A DNA stretch of 64,000 nucleotides from Jiangellales bacterium (GCA_030447955.1 JAUJNY010000004.1:145518-209517); one strand, 5' to 3'. Counted from the stretch's first letter, positions 36,871 to 44,963 are shown. Notes: generated by a model not told the origin, from the sequence alone. Program-made: numbers and translations.

Positions 36871-38556
36871 GACGCCGGCGGCGCGGTGGCCAGCGCGGAG
36901 CTCGATGAAGCGTCGACCGCGCCGACCCCCCGGACCCCGTTGGCCGAACCCCCGGCACAGCGCCCGTCGGCTCCGGCGCCACCGGGCGCCACCGCTGGCC
37001 ACTCCACCTCCGCGCAGCGCCGCGCCCGCCCCCTTCGGCTGCTGCACCCGCTCCCCCGCGACGGCCACTGGGGCTGGACCGGCCCGCTCGGCGTCGCCCT
37101 GCTCGCCGGCCTGCTCCGCTTCTGGGACCTGGGGCGCCCGTCCCGGCTGGTGTTCGACGAGACCTACTACGCCAAGGACGCCTTCTCGCTGCTGCGGCAC
37201 GGGCACGCCCGGGCGTTCGTGGACGGCGCGGACGAGAAGCTGCTGGCGGGGGACCTCGACGTCTTCTCCGGTGACCCGTCCTTCGTGGTCCACCCCGAGG
37301 TCGGCAAGTGGATGATCGCGGCCGGGGAAGCCGTCTTCGGCGTCGACCCGCTCGGCTGGCGCGTGGCCGTCGCGCTCGCCGGCACCCTCACCGTGCTGAT
37401 CGTGGCCCGGGCTGGCCGGCGGTTGTTCGGCTCCACCCTGCTGGGCTGTACGGCCGGCCTACTTCTCGCGTTGGACGGGCTCCATCTCGTCGCGAGCCGG
37501 ACGGCCATCCTGGACGGCTTGCAGGCCTTCTGGACGGTGGCTGCGTTCGGCTGCCTGCTGGCCGACCGCGACTGGGCCCGCGCTCGCTACTCGTCTCGGT
37601 GGCGGCTGCGAGCGGCGCGGCTCGGCCCGCTGGGGTGGGGGCCGGTGCTGCTGTGGAGGCCCTGGCGGGTGGCCGCCGGGGTGTGCCTGGGCATGGCCGT
37701 CGGCACGAAGTGGAGCGCGGTGTGGGTGCTAGCGGTGTTCGGGCTGCTCACCGTCGGCTGGGACGCTGGGGCGCGGCGGAGCCTTGGCGTGGCCTGGGCG
37801 CGCTCACGTTCGCTGCTGCTCGACGCGCCGATCGCGTTCGTGTCGGTGGTGGGCACCGCGTTCGTCACCTACGTGGCGTCGTGGGGCGGGTGGATCGCCA
37901 GCACCGACGGCTGGTCGCGGCAGTGGGGAGCCGATCACCCGGCGCGCGGCGTGGGCGGGCTGGTGCCCGACTGGCTGCGCAGCCTGTGGCACTACCACGG
38001 GGAGATGTACTCCTTCCACACCGGGCTGAGCGACCCGCACCCCTACGCCTCCGACCCGTGGGGCTGGCTGGTGGTGAGCCGCCCGGTCTCCTTCGACTAC
38101 GTCGACTACGTACGCGGTAAGGCTGGCTGCGAGGTCGACAAGTGCAGCCAGGAGGTGCTGGCAATCGGGACGCCCGCGCTGTGGTGGGGTGCTTGCGCCG
38201 CGCTGCTCGGCTGCCTGTGGCTGTGGGTCGGTCGGCGGGACTGGCGCGCCGGGGCGTTGCTGCTGGCCGCGGCGGCGACGTACCTGCCCTGGTTCCTCTA
38301 CCTCGACCGCACCGTCTTCTCGTTCTACGCGGTGACGACGGTGCCCTTCCTCGCGCTGGTGGTCGCCCTGGTGCTCGGCGCGCTGGTGGGGCCGCTCGAA
38401 GCATCCCCGCGGCGGCGGGCAATCGGCGCCACCGTAGCGGGGGCGTACGTGCTGGTGGTCCTCGTCAACGTCGCCTACCTCTACCCGATTCTCGTCGATC
38501 GGGTGATCCCGTACGAGGCGTGGCAGGAGCGCATGTGGTTCGACTCCTGGATCTGA
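36790..38556 (+). CDS. pmt: Dolichyl/polyprenyl-phosphate-mannose-protein mannosyltransferase
   Basis: 588 residues from GTG 36790. After an Ala/Gly/Pro-rich cytoplasmic N-terminus of about 95 residues, the GT39 core begins: FDETYYAKD with the catalytic Asp-Glu (about 122-123), ten or more TM helices, the loop WHYHGEMYSFHTGLSDPHPY, and the C-terminal EAWQERMWFDSWI typical of actinobacterial Pmt. Transfers mannose from polyprenyl-phosphate-mannose to Ser/Thr of exported proteins during Sec translocation. The N-terminal (VAGGEVDGA)x3 repeats mean that three GTG codons could serve as start. Confidence 0.94.
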   Translation: MAGGEVDGAVAGGEVDGAVAGGEVDGADAGGAVASAELDEASTAPTPRTPLAEPPAQRPSAPAPPGATAGHSTSAQRRARPLRLLHPLPRDGHWGWTGPLGVALLAGLLRFWDLGRPSRLVFDETYYAKDAFSLLRHGHARAFVDGADEKLLAGDLDVFSGDPSFVVHPEVGKWMIAAGEAVFGVDPLGWRVAVALAGTLTVLIVARAGRRLFGSTLLGCTAGLLLALDGLHLVASRTAILDGLQAFWTVAAFGCLLADRDWARARYSSRWRLRAARLGPLGWGPVLLWRPWRVAAGVCLGMAVGTKWSAVWVLAVFGLLTVGWDAGARRSLGVAWARSRSLLLDAPIAFVSVVGTAFVTYVASWGGWIASTDGWSRQWGADHPARGVGGLVPDWLRSLWHYHGEMYSFHTGLSDPHPYASDPWGWLVVSRPVSFDYVDYVRGKAGCEVDKCSQEVLAIGTPALWWGACAALLGCLWLWVGRRDWRAGALLLAAAATYLPWFLYLDRTVFSFYAVTTVPFLALVVALVLGALVGPLEASPRRRAIGATVAGAYVLVVLVNVAYLYPILVDRVIPYEAWQERMWFDSWI

Positions 38557-38587
38557 GCGCCGCAGCGCCGGTGCGCCGCTGCCTCGG

Positions 38588-38860
38588 CTAGCGCCGCTCC
38601 GGAGGCTGTCGGCGTCGGCGCCCCCAGGCCAGGACCCGGCGGCCGAGCGCATTGTCGGGATGGCGACGGATCAGCGCCTGCACCACCAGGCACACCACCC
38701 GCCCGCCGCGCAGGAACGCGCCGAACCCCAGCGCGACAGCAAAGGGCAACAGCTGGCGGCGAAGTGGGGCAACGCGGACCGCACCAGGCACCGTGGCAGG
38801 CTCCCACGCGGCGGTCGTACGCAGCCAGCGGCACCGGTCCAGGCCAGTCGCGCCGGACAT
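38588..38860 (-). CDS. Small basic protein with one hydrophobic segment, unknown function
   Basis: 90 residues from ATG 38860. The middle reads LLPFAVALGFGAFLRGG followed by VVCLVVQALI, consistent with a membrane-associated hairpin or a single TM. The C-terminus is strongly basic (RRVLAWGRRRRQPPERR). Third codon positions are mostly G or C on this strand, which supports coding. Divergent from the sulfotransferase gene (38 bp apart) and convergent with pmt. No family recognised. Confidence 0.5.
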   Translation of the reverse strand: MSGATGLDRCRWLRTTAAWEPATVPGAVRVAPLRRQLLPFAVALGFGAFLRGGRVVCLVVQALIRRHPDNALGRRVLAWGRRRRQPPERR

Positions 38861-38885
38861 TGACGCCCACCACCGGGCGCCTTAC

Positions 38886-38891
38886 TAGCAT
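38886..38891 (+). promoter_or_regulatory. -10-like hexamer of the sulfotransferase gene
   Basis: TAGCAT lies 6 nt before ATG 38898 in the context CTAGCATCGTCG. An almost identical context, CTAGCATCGCCG, precedes the ECF sigma gene at 43645. Both predict leaderless transcripts. Confidence 0.5.
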
Positions 38892-38897
38892 CGTCGG

Positions 38898-39851
38898 ATG
38901 GCTCGTGCGCGGCTCCGGTACCGAACGTCGCTTGAGGACAGTGCCCGGTGGGAGGAGTTCGCCTTCCGGCCGGGCGACATCGTGATCAGCGCCCCGTCGA
39001 AGAGCGGAACGACGTGGACGCAGATGATCTGCGCCCTACTGATCTTTCAGACAGTCGACCTGCCGGCTCCACTGACGGCACTGTCACCGTGGCTCGACAT
39101 GCGTGTGCGTCCGGTGAGCGAGGTCCGCGCCCAGCTCGACGCTCAGCGCCATCGCCGGTTCATCAAGACGCACACCCCCCTCGACGGGCTGCCGGCCGAC
39201 CCCCGCGTGACGTACGTGGTCGTCGGGCGGGATCCGCGCGACGTGGCGGTGTCCCTGCGCCACCAGGGTGCCAACCTCAAGCGAGACGTCATCCGGCGGC
39301 TGGTCGATGACCCAGCTCCCGACGACGGATCCACGCAGCGTCCAGCCGCTACGTCGGACGAGCGGGAAAGCCTGCTGCAGTGGATGTACAACGACGAGTC
39401 GCCGCTGGGCAACCTGGACACGCTGCGGGGCGCGGTGTGGCATCTGGCCGGCGGGTGGCACCGCCGCCATGACCCCAACGTGGTGATGCTGCACTACAGC
39501 GATCTCTCCCGGGACCTCGAGGCTGAGATGAGGCGACTTGCCGGCCGGCTCGACATCACCGTGCCTGCGCAGACCTGGCCCGCGCTGGTCGAGGCCGCGA
39601 CGTTCGACCGGATGCGTGAACGCTCGGATGACCTCGTGCCGGATGAGCGCGTCGGCCTCTTCAAGGACAACCGCACCTTCTTCCGCAGCGGCTCCTCCGG
39701 ACAGTGGCAACAGTGGCTCACCGACGAGGACGTCGTCCGGTACGAGGAACGGGTCGCCGCACTGGCTCCGCCAGACCTCGCGTGCTGGATGAACTACGGA
39801 TCCGCGCCTGAGGTCTCGCCGGACGCGTCCCCTGCACCCGACTTTTTGTGA
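38898..39851 (+). CDS. PAPS-dependent sulfotransferase
   Basis: 317 residues from ATG 38898. The 5' PAPS loop APSKSGTTWTQ (about residues 32-42), the 3'-phosphate site VVGRDPRDVAVSL and the C-terminal FKDNRTFFRSGSSGQWQQWL (variant of RKGxxGDWKxxF) are all present. This is a cytosolic sulfotransferase-1 type enzyme. It moves sulfate from PAPS to a hydroxyl or amine of a small molecule, releasing PAP. The acceptor is unknown. PAPS and PAP metabolism is encoded elsewhere in this window (cysC, cysQ). Confidence 0.93.
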   Translation: MARARLRYRTSLEDSARWEEFAFRPGDIVISAPSKSGTTWTQMICALLIFQTVDLPAPLTALSPWLDMRVRPVSEVRAQLDAQRHRRFIKTHTPLDGLPADPRVTYVVVGRDPRDVAVSLRHQGANLKRDVIRRLVDDPAPDDGSTQRPAATSDERESLLQWMYNDESPLGNLDTLRGAVWHLAGGWHRRHDPNVVMLHYSDLSRDLEAEMRRLAGRLDITVPAQTWPALVEAATFDRMRERSDDLVPDERVGLFKDNRTFFRSGSSGQWQQWLTDEDVVRYEERVAALAPPDLACWMNYGSAPEVSPDASPAPDFL

Positions 39852-39956
39852 TGCCCAATGGGTCGGTGCTTGACGAGCGCCCCCTGTAGGGGAAACCGTG
39901 TGCGGGAGCCAGAGCACCGAGCCGCGGCCCAATTTGATGGAGGGGATCTCACCATC

Positions 39957-40262
39957 ATGCGCAAAGCACTCGCAACAGGAGGTCTGCTGAGTGCCGTCGC
40001 ACTCGGCAGCCTTGGCGTGACGACCGCCCCAGCCGTGGCTGCGGGCCCGCCCCAGGCGGCGACCGGCACGGTCGTCGTCCAGGACGACACAGTGGACGCC
40101 GACCCGGTGGAAGACGACGGCAACATGGACAGCGGCAAGTGGGGGCTCGGCGGCCTCCTCGGGCTGTTCGGACTGTTCGGCTACAAGAAGTACAAGGACT
40201 ACCGGGCAACAACCCGCACCACGCGCGACAACGACCTAGGCCCCGGCAGCACCCGCCTCTAA
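39957..40262 (+). CDS. Small secreted protein with WGxxGxxG-type C-terminal tag, copy 1
   Basis: 101 residues from ATG 39957 with GGAGGGGA about 10 nt upstream. A signal peptide (MRKALATGGLLSAVALGSLG up to AVAAG) is followed by an acidic linker and the C-terminal WGLGGLLGLFGLFGYKKYK, that is, W-G-x-x-G followed by a hydrophobic span and basic residues. This architecture matches the WGxxGxxG tag class, which resembles a membrane-sorting signal. It is 47 bp from a second such gene. Confidence 0.8.
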   Translation: MRKALATGGLLSAVALGSLGVTTAPAVAAGPPQAATGTVVVQDDTVDADPVEDDGNMDSGKWGLGGLLGLFGLFGYKKYKDYRATTRTTRDNDLGPGSTRL

Positions 40263-40309
40263 TGCCGGCCGACTTCCTGCCTGCACATCCCTGATCCTGG
40301 AGGAGCTCC

Positions 40310-40534
40310 ATGCGCAAGACCCTGGCCGCCGTGGCCACCACCGGCATCGTTCTGCTCGCCCCCGGCACAGCCGCCTACGCCGCACCGCCGCAGACCGCTG
40401 CCCCCGTCCAGACGACGGAGACCACTGTCGACGACGAGGGCGACAAGACAGGCCTCTGGGGACTGCTCGGCCTGCTCGGCCTTGCCGGCCTCATCAAGCG
40501 GCGGGAGACCACCGACACCACAGACCGGCGCTAG
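40310..40534 (+). CDS. Small secreted protein with WGxxGxxG-type C-terminal tag, copy 2
   Basis: 74 residues from ATG 40310 (GGAGGAG just upstream). Signal peptide to AYAAP, a Thr/Glu/Asp linker, then WGLLGLLGLAGLIKRR near the end. Paralogue of the preceding gene with a shorter linker and the same MRK-type N-terminus. A hairpin terminator follows at 40542-40574, defining a two-gene unit. Confidence 0.8.
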   Translation: MRKTLAAVATTGIVLLAPGTAAYAAPPQTAAPVQTTETTVDDEGDKTGLWGLLGLLGLAGLIKRRETTDTTDRR

Positions 40535-40541
40535 ACCATAC

Positions 40542-40574
40542 GGGAGCCCGGCCGCGCACAGCCGCCGGGCTCCC
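40542..40574 (+). terminator. Hairpin terminator after the WGxxGxxG pair
   Basis: Perfect 11-bp stem GGGAGCCCGGC / GCCGGGCTCCC with an 11-nt loop, beginning 7 bp after the stop codon and followed by TGTTGT. It also separates the pair from the convergent ABC transporter gene. Confidence 0.8.
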
Positions 40575-40613
40575 TGTTGTCTGCACGCTCCTCGATGCCG
40601 CCGGCTGATCGGC

Positions 40614-42323
40614 TCAGGTGAGCGGATTCGACCCGTTCGCGCCGCCGCAGAAGAGCTGGGCGGTTGGGCCATTGGCGGCAAACAGCTGGGCAGGGTCGCC
40701 CACCTCCGCGACCCTGCCATCTACGAGAAACCACACGGCGTCGGCGCGGTCGACGAGTTCGCGGCGGTGCGTGACCACGAGAGCCGTTCCGCGGTGGTCG
40801 TCCAACACGCGATCCACCACGGCGGCCGCGTCCACGTCCAGGTGCGCTTCGGCCTCGTCCAGCACCAGCACCGGGGGTCGGCCCAGTGCCGCCCGCGCCA
40901 GCATCAGTCGGGCCCGTTGTCCCGCCGACAATCGTCCTCCGCCCTCCCCGACGTCGCTACGCCAACCCTCGGGCAGATCGGCCGCGACTTGGTGCAGATC
41001 ACACAGCTCCGCGACCCTGATGACCTCTTCGTCGCTGCACCGCGGAGCGCGGTAGCGGACGTTGCGCTCCATGCTGCCGCGCAGCAGCGGCAGATCCGGT
41101 CCGGCCATCCCGACGGCCCTGCGGACGGAGGACAACGAACAGGTCCTCAGGTCCTGTCCGTCGATGCAGACCCGCCCTTCGTCGGGATCGACCAGGCGGG
41201 CCACGAGGCTCACCAAGGTGCTCTTGCCAGCGCCGTTTGGTCCCACTACGGCAACCGTGTCGCCCGCCCGCGCATGGAGGGTCACTCCGTCCAGCGCCTT
41301 ACCGACGGAAACCGCCTGCAGGTGGACCTCGCCACCGGCTATGTCGACATCTGCTGCACCTACGGCTTCGGGGAGTGGCGGCATCGTGAGGAAGCGCCGG
41401 GCTGCCGCCCGGGCGACCTGCGCTCCTGCGGCGTACTCGGCGACTCGACCGAGATCACGAAGGTGACCGGAGAGGAAACCGGCGATGCTGAGAGAGGCGA
41501 CGATGGTCCCGCCCGTAGCTCGGCCGGCGCGTACCTCCAGGGCGCCCACGATCAGGGCTGCCACACCAGTCAGGGCGGCGGTGCCCTCGGCAATGCCCCG
41601 CGCGTCACCCGAGACCTTGGCGCGCGCGATCATCGCTGCGGCCACCTGGTCACTCTTGCGCTTCACCCGCTGGCGTTCCCGGCGCTCCTGCCCCGACGCC
41701 TGCAGCACGGCGATGTGCGACAGCCGCTCGCTGACTTCGCCGGTCAGCCTCGATTGACGCTTCCGGGCCTGTTCAGCCGAGGCGATCAGCCGTGGGGACG
41801 TCCTCCAGGACGCCAAGGCGCCGAGGAGGAGCACTCCACCGACTGCCAGGCCGAGGCGAAGATTCATCACCGCAAGCGCCGCCATGGCCAGTGCGGCCGC
41901 CAGTCCGGCGACCATCAGGCGCGCCAGTCCGAGGCTGACCCACGTCTTGAGCGCGTTGAGATCCCCCACAAAACGGAGCAGCATGCTGCCCCGGTTGCGC
42001 TGTCCCAACTCGCGCGCCGGCACGCGGGTGAGGTGCGCGAACAGCGTCTCGCGCACGTCGAGTACGTAGTGCTGGCCGACGCGCTCAGCCACCACCCGTT
42101 CCTGCCTCCTTGCGATGGCCATCACCGCGACGCCACCGATGAGTCCGGCGGCTAGGGCAGCCGCGCTGGGGGCGGCGAGGGAGGCCGTCCCGGTGACGAA
42201 TAGATCGAATCCACGTTCGACCAGGAGAGCGACAGAGATGGCGCCGACGGCCTGCCCGGCGCCGACACCCACGAGCAGAATGAACAGCCGTACGCGCGAA
42301 CGCGAGAGAGGACGAGGCAGCAT
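40614..42323 (-). CDS. ABC exporter (fused membrane and ATPase domains)
   Basis: 569 residues from ATG 42323. The N-terminal half has about five to six TM segments of the type-IV ABC exporter fold. The C-terminal ATPase has Walker A GPNGAGKST (about 365-373), signature LSAGQ instead of LSGGQ, Walker B VLVLDEAEAHLD and H-loop VTHR. The start overlaps the stop of the NTPase gene by one base (TGATG), so the two are translated together. No peptidase-C39 domain is present. Substrate unknown; the 58-residue peptide at the head of this operon is a candidate. Confidence 0.88.
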   Translation of the reverse strand: MLPRPLSRSRVRLFILLVGVGAGQAVGAISVALLVERGFDLFVTGTASLAAPSAAALAAGLIGGVAVMAIARRQERVVAERVGQHYVLDVRETLFAHLTRVPARELGQRNRGSMLLRFVGDLNALKTWVSLGLARLMVAGLAAALAMAALAVMNLRLGLAVGGVLLLGALASWRTSPRLIASAEQARKRQSRLTGEVSERLSHIAVLQASGQERRERQRVKRKSDQVAAAMIARAKVSGDARGIAEGTAALTGVAALIVGALEVRAGRATGGTIVASLSIAGFLSGHLRDLGRVAEYAAGAQVARAAARRFLTMPPLPEAVGAADVDIAGGEVHLQAVSVGKALDGVTLHARAGDTVAVVGPNGAGKSTLVSLVARLVDPDEGRVCIDGQDLRTCSLSSVRRAVGMAGPDLPLLRGSMERNVRYRAPRCSDEEVIRVAELCDLHQVAADLPEGWRSDVGEGGGRLSAGQRARLMLARAALGRPPVLVLDEAEAHLDVDAAAVVDRVLDDHRGTALVVTHRRELVDRADAVWFLVDGRVAEVGDPAQLFAANGPTAQLFCGGANGSNPLT

Positions 42324-43465
42324 CAGGCGACTCGCGTCAGGTCGGTGCCTCCCGCGGCTGGCACAGGGCTGGTGGTGGAATCTCGCTGGGCTGCCTGGGT
42401 CGCAAGCTCCTCCAGCAGGCGCCGAGCGAGCGACGGGTCCTGGAGCCGCTCCAATCCCCAGACCTGGCGGCCGGTCGCCGCCTCGGCCTCGCGAGTCGCT
42501 AAGGGTGACGACGAGAGCACGCCGGTCAGGGCGAGCGGCGTCAGCCCCCGAGTCTCCAACCAGGTAGCTCCGGCGGTAGCGCCGAGGGCGTCGTACGCGG
42601 CGAAGAGAACCGCGTCGACTCGTTCACGAAAGACCGGTTCGCCGAGAAGCGCGCCGGTCTCATCCTGATAGACGCCGTCGGCAACCTCGACGACCACCAC
42701 CTCGCAGCCGTCCGCGGCAAGCCGATCGGTGAGCTCGGTGAAAACGCGACGGACTTCGCCGATGCCCACTCCGTACGTGCTCGGCAGGCCGGCGCACGTG
42801 AAGTCGTACACCGGAACAGCTCCGGCATCGGAGAGCAACCAGACGTCTCCACCGGCACCGGTCCCCGTTGTCTTCGCAGCACCCACCCGAAAGCCGGCGG
42901 CGCGCATACCGCGCACCAAGTGCGCCGCGGCAGTCGTCTTGCCCGAGTTCATCGACGCGCCAACGACCGCGATGGTGATCGGCCTGGTGGCGGGCATCTC
43001 GGCTCCCTCGACCGCCGGTACCCCATCCCGGAGGTTCAGGCGGTTGCCCTGCGCGTCCGCGAGCAGGCCGAGCGGCTCGAGCGACGTGGCCGCGACCATC
43101 TTCCCGTGGGCAACGTTGACCCGAGCGGCGACTCCGCCAGCGGCCACCAGCTCGCACGGACCGAGGTCCGCGGGGATGAGGGCCTCGAACTGGTCGGGGG
43201 CGTAGCGGTTGCCGTAGGCCACGACGACTTCGTCACCGGGGAACAGTGACGCCCGGCGGCCGTCGCGCTGCTCGATCTTGGTGTGCTGCCCCATCTCGGC
43301 GACCCGAGCCAGCACGACGTCCCCCGTTCTGGGCGCGACGCCGGTGAGGAGCAGGCAGGCAGTACTGGTGTCGAGGTGGCGGGTCGTGTAGGCGTGCTTG
43401 GCCCGCCGGATGCGGAGCTGATTGAGATCGATGCTGGCGCCACTCTCCTGACAGGTCGCACTCAT
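42323..43465 (-). CDS. P-loop NTPase of uncertain family with N-terminal beta domain
   Basis: 380 residues from ATG 43465 with ACGGAGGAT 5-6 nt upstream. The N-terminal ~150 residues (RIRRAKHAYTTRHLDTSTAC ... HTKIEQRDGRRASLFPGDEV) look like a small beta-rich domain. The second part is a SIMIBI/BioD-like NTPase with VVGASMNSGKTTAAAHLVRG (about 168-187), GTGAGGDVW, and an acidic VVVVEVADGVYQDETGALL (Walker B-like). DUF1611-type proteins are possible relatives but I cannot confirm this. The start overlaps the stop of a 58-codon ORF (ATGA) and the stop overlaps the ABC exporter start, so three genes form one unit. Confidence 0.8.
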   Translation of the reverse strand: MSATCQESGASIDLNQLRIRRAKHAYTTRHLDTSTACLLLTGVAPRTGDVVLARVAEMGQHTKIEQRDGRRASLFPGDEVVVAYGNRYAPDQFEALIPADLGPCELVAAGGVAARVNVAHGKMVAATSLEPLGLLADAQGNRLNLRDGVPAVEGAEMPATRPITIAVVGASMNSGKTTAAAHLVRGMRAAGFRVGAAKTTGTGAGGDVWLLSDAGAVPVYDFTCAGLPSTYGVGIGEVRRVFTELTDRLAADGCEVVVVEVADGVYQDETGALLGEPVFRERVDAVLFAAYDALGATAGATWLETRGLTPLALTGVLSSSPLATREAEAATGRQVWGLERLQDPSLARRLLEELATQAAQRDSTTSPVPAAGGTDLTRVA

Positions 43466-43638
43466 CGGGATCCTCCGTCTCCGGTCCCCCGCCGGGGGTG
43501 CAGCTCATATCCGGTCGATGCTCGATCGGCCGAGATGACCGCCTCGCAACACCAGTGCGCCCGGTCCGCCCCGGTGATGCAGGAGGCAGGGAAGCAGATC
43601 TCCTCGCTAATGTTCTTCTCATCCAGCGCTCCTAGCAT
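43462..43638 (-). CDS. 58-residue four-cysteine peptide at the head of the NTPase/ABC operon
   Basis: A short ORF from ATG 43638 ends in a TGA that overlaps the NTPase ATG (ATGA, 43462-43465). The N-terminal part, MLGALDEKNISEEICFPASC, is acidic. It continues through ITGADRAHWCC and AVISADRASTGYE to a basic Gly/Arg tail ending GSR. Cysteines sit at residues 15, 20, 30 and 31. Third positions are GC-rich from about codon 9 to 36. Small size, acidic leader, clustered Cys and an ABC exporter downstream resemble a RiPP or signalling-peptide precursor. The alternative is a translational leader for the NTPase. No ribosome site is obvious before the ATG. Confidence 0.5.
   Translation of the reverse strand: MLGALDEKNISEEICFPASCITGADRAHWCCEAVISADRASTGYELHPRRGTGDGGSR
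43633..43638 (+). promoter_or_regulatory. -10-like hexamer of the ECF sigma gene
   Basis: TAGCAT lies 6 nt before GTG 43645 in the context CTAGCATCGCCG, shared with the sulfotransferase promoter at 38886. It overlaps the first codons of the divergent 58-residue ORF on the minus strand, so the two transcription units would interfere. A -35 element is not clear. Confidence 0.45.
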
Positions 43639-43644
43639 CGCCGC

Positions 43645-44241
43645 GTGACGTCGTCCGCGCGCCCTGCCGCCGGATCCCGAGTCGCGCCCGACGCCGACCT
43701 GCTGTCGCGCTGCCGCGCCGGTGACCCGCGTGCCTGGCGCGAGCTGGTCACCGCCTACGAGCGGTTGGTCTACTCCGTGCCCCGCAGCTACGGCCTTGAC
43801 CGGGAAGACGCCGAGGACGTCACCCAGACGACCTTCGCGCAGCTGCTGAGCGGTCTCGGTTCGCTCCGGGACGACGGGTCACTGGTGCCGTGGCTGGGCA
43901 CGGTGGCCCGACGCCAGACCTGGCGTGTGATCGACCGCCGGCGCCGCGAGCGTGAGGTGTTCGCCCCCGCGCAGCCGGACCGCGACGGCACCGACCCTGC
44001 TGCGGGGGCAGCGCACGACCCGGTGGACGCCTACGACGAGTGGATGCAGCGTGCCTGGCTGTACCAGGGACTTGCGAGCCTCGATCCGGCCTGCCGGCGA
44101 CTCCTCCAAGCGCTCTACCTGGACGACGCGGACCCGTCCTACCAGGCCGTGGCCGCCCGGTTGGGCAAGGCAGTCGGAACCATCGGCCCAGCCCGCGCCC
44201 GCTGTCTGCGCCGGCTCCGCTCGGTGATGGGGGACCAGTGA
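43645..44241 (+). CDS. ECF-type RNA polymerase sigma factor
   Basis: 198 residues from GTG 43645. Region 2: ADLLSRCRAGDPRAWRELV, then YGLDREDAEDVTQTTFAQLL. Region 4: YQAVAARLGKAVGTIGPARA followed by RCLRRLR, the variant in which the family reads GTIGPTRARCL. A long linker of about 50 residues separates them. It heads a plus-strand run with a probable anti-sigma partner (68 bp downstream), a CHAT protease and a subtilase. Presumably it drives that operon and unlinked targets. Confidence 0.93.
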   Translation: MTSSARPAAGSRVAPDADLLSRCRAGDPRAWRELVTAYERLVYSVPRSYGLDREDAEDVTQTTFAQLLSGLGSLRDDGSLVPWLGTVARRQTWRVIDRRRREREVFAPAQPDRDGTDPAAGAAHDPVDAYDEWMQRAWLYQGLASLDPACRRLLQALYLDDADPSYQAVAARLGKAVGTIGPARARCLRRLRSVMGDQ

Positions 44242-44308
44242 GGACGGCGGACGACTTGTGCATCACCGAGCCGCCCTGCCGGCACTGGTCGGCGGAGAGG
44301 AGCTCACG

Positions 44309-44962
44309 ATGACCTCAGGAGAGCATCCGGCGGCAGACTTCGGCACCGTCGTGGACTGGTTGGAAGGCCGATTGGACGCCGACGCGTCAGCCCGCGTCGA
44401 GCGGCTAGCGCTGGACGGGGCCCCAGACGTGCTCGCGACAGTCGCCTGGTGGCGACGCTTTCACGCGGCCACCTCGCTGGCGACGGAGCCCGTGCCGGAC
44501 GGCCTGGCCGCCCGGCTACGCGCGATGGGGCCGATAGAGCCGGGTGCCGGTCCGGCAGAGGACGCGTCCTGGCTGGACCGGTTCGCGGGGGCGGTGCGGG
44601 CGACGCTGTCGTTTGACAGCGTGCAGGCCCCCGGCCTCGCGATGGCCCGTTCTTCCTCGGACGCGACCCGGCAACTTATCTTCTCGGGCCCGGGGCTCGA
44701 CGTCGCCGTCGACCTGTCGGAGCCGCGCGGCAACGAGCTGACCGCGGGGGTGCAACTGCTGCCGCTGGACCGCCACGCTGACGCCGCCGCCGTACTAGTC
44801 CAGACCTGGGCGCGATCCGGGCTGGTCGCCAGTCAGCGGTCCGACGACCTCGGCCGGGTGGAGCTGGGTGTCCTGCCCGCGGACGTCGTCGTCATGGAGG
44901 TGGACCGCACATCCGCCTGGCCCGCGGTGCACGTCGAGCTCGACCTGCGACGGCCCGCCTGA
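44309..44962 (+). CDS. Putative anti-sigma factor or sigma-operon regulator
   Basis: 217 residues from ATG 44309 (GAGGAGCTC before it; an earlier in-frame start is not needed). The N-terminal helical part VVDWLEGRLDADASARVERL and WWRRFHAA resembles anti-sigma helices but lacks the HxxxCxxC zinc motif. The C-terminal ~100 residues are a beta-rich domain (LDVAVDLSEPRGNELTAGVQ ... VELGVLPADVVVMEV). There is no TM segment, so it is cytoplasmic. Role inferred from its position directly after an ECF sigma gene. It ends 1 nt before the CHAT gene. Confidence 0.65.
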   Translation: MTSGEHPAADFGTVVDWLEGRLDADASARVERLALDGAPDVLATVAWWRRFHAATSLATEPVPDGLAARLRAMGPIEPGAGPAEDASWLDRFAGAVRATLSFDSVQAPGLAMARSSSDATRQLIFSGPGLDVAVDLSEPRGNELTAGVQLLPLDRHADAAAVLVQTWARSGLVASQRSDDLGRVELGVLPADVVVMEVDRTSAWPAVHVELDLRRPA

Positions 44963-44963
44963 G

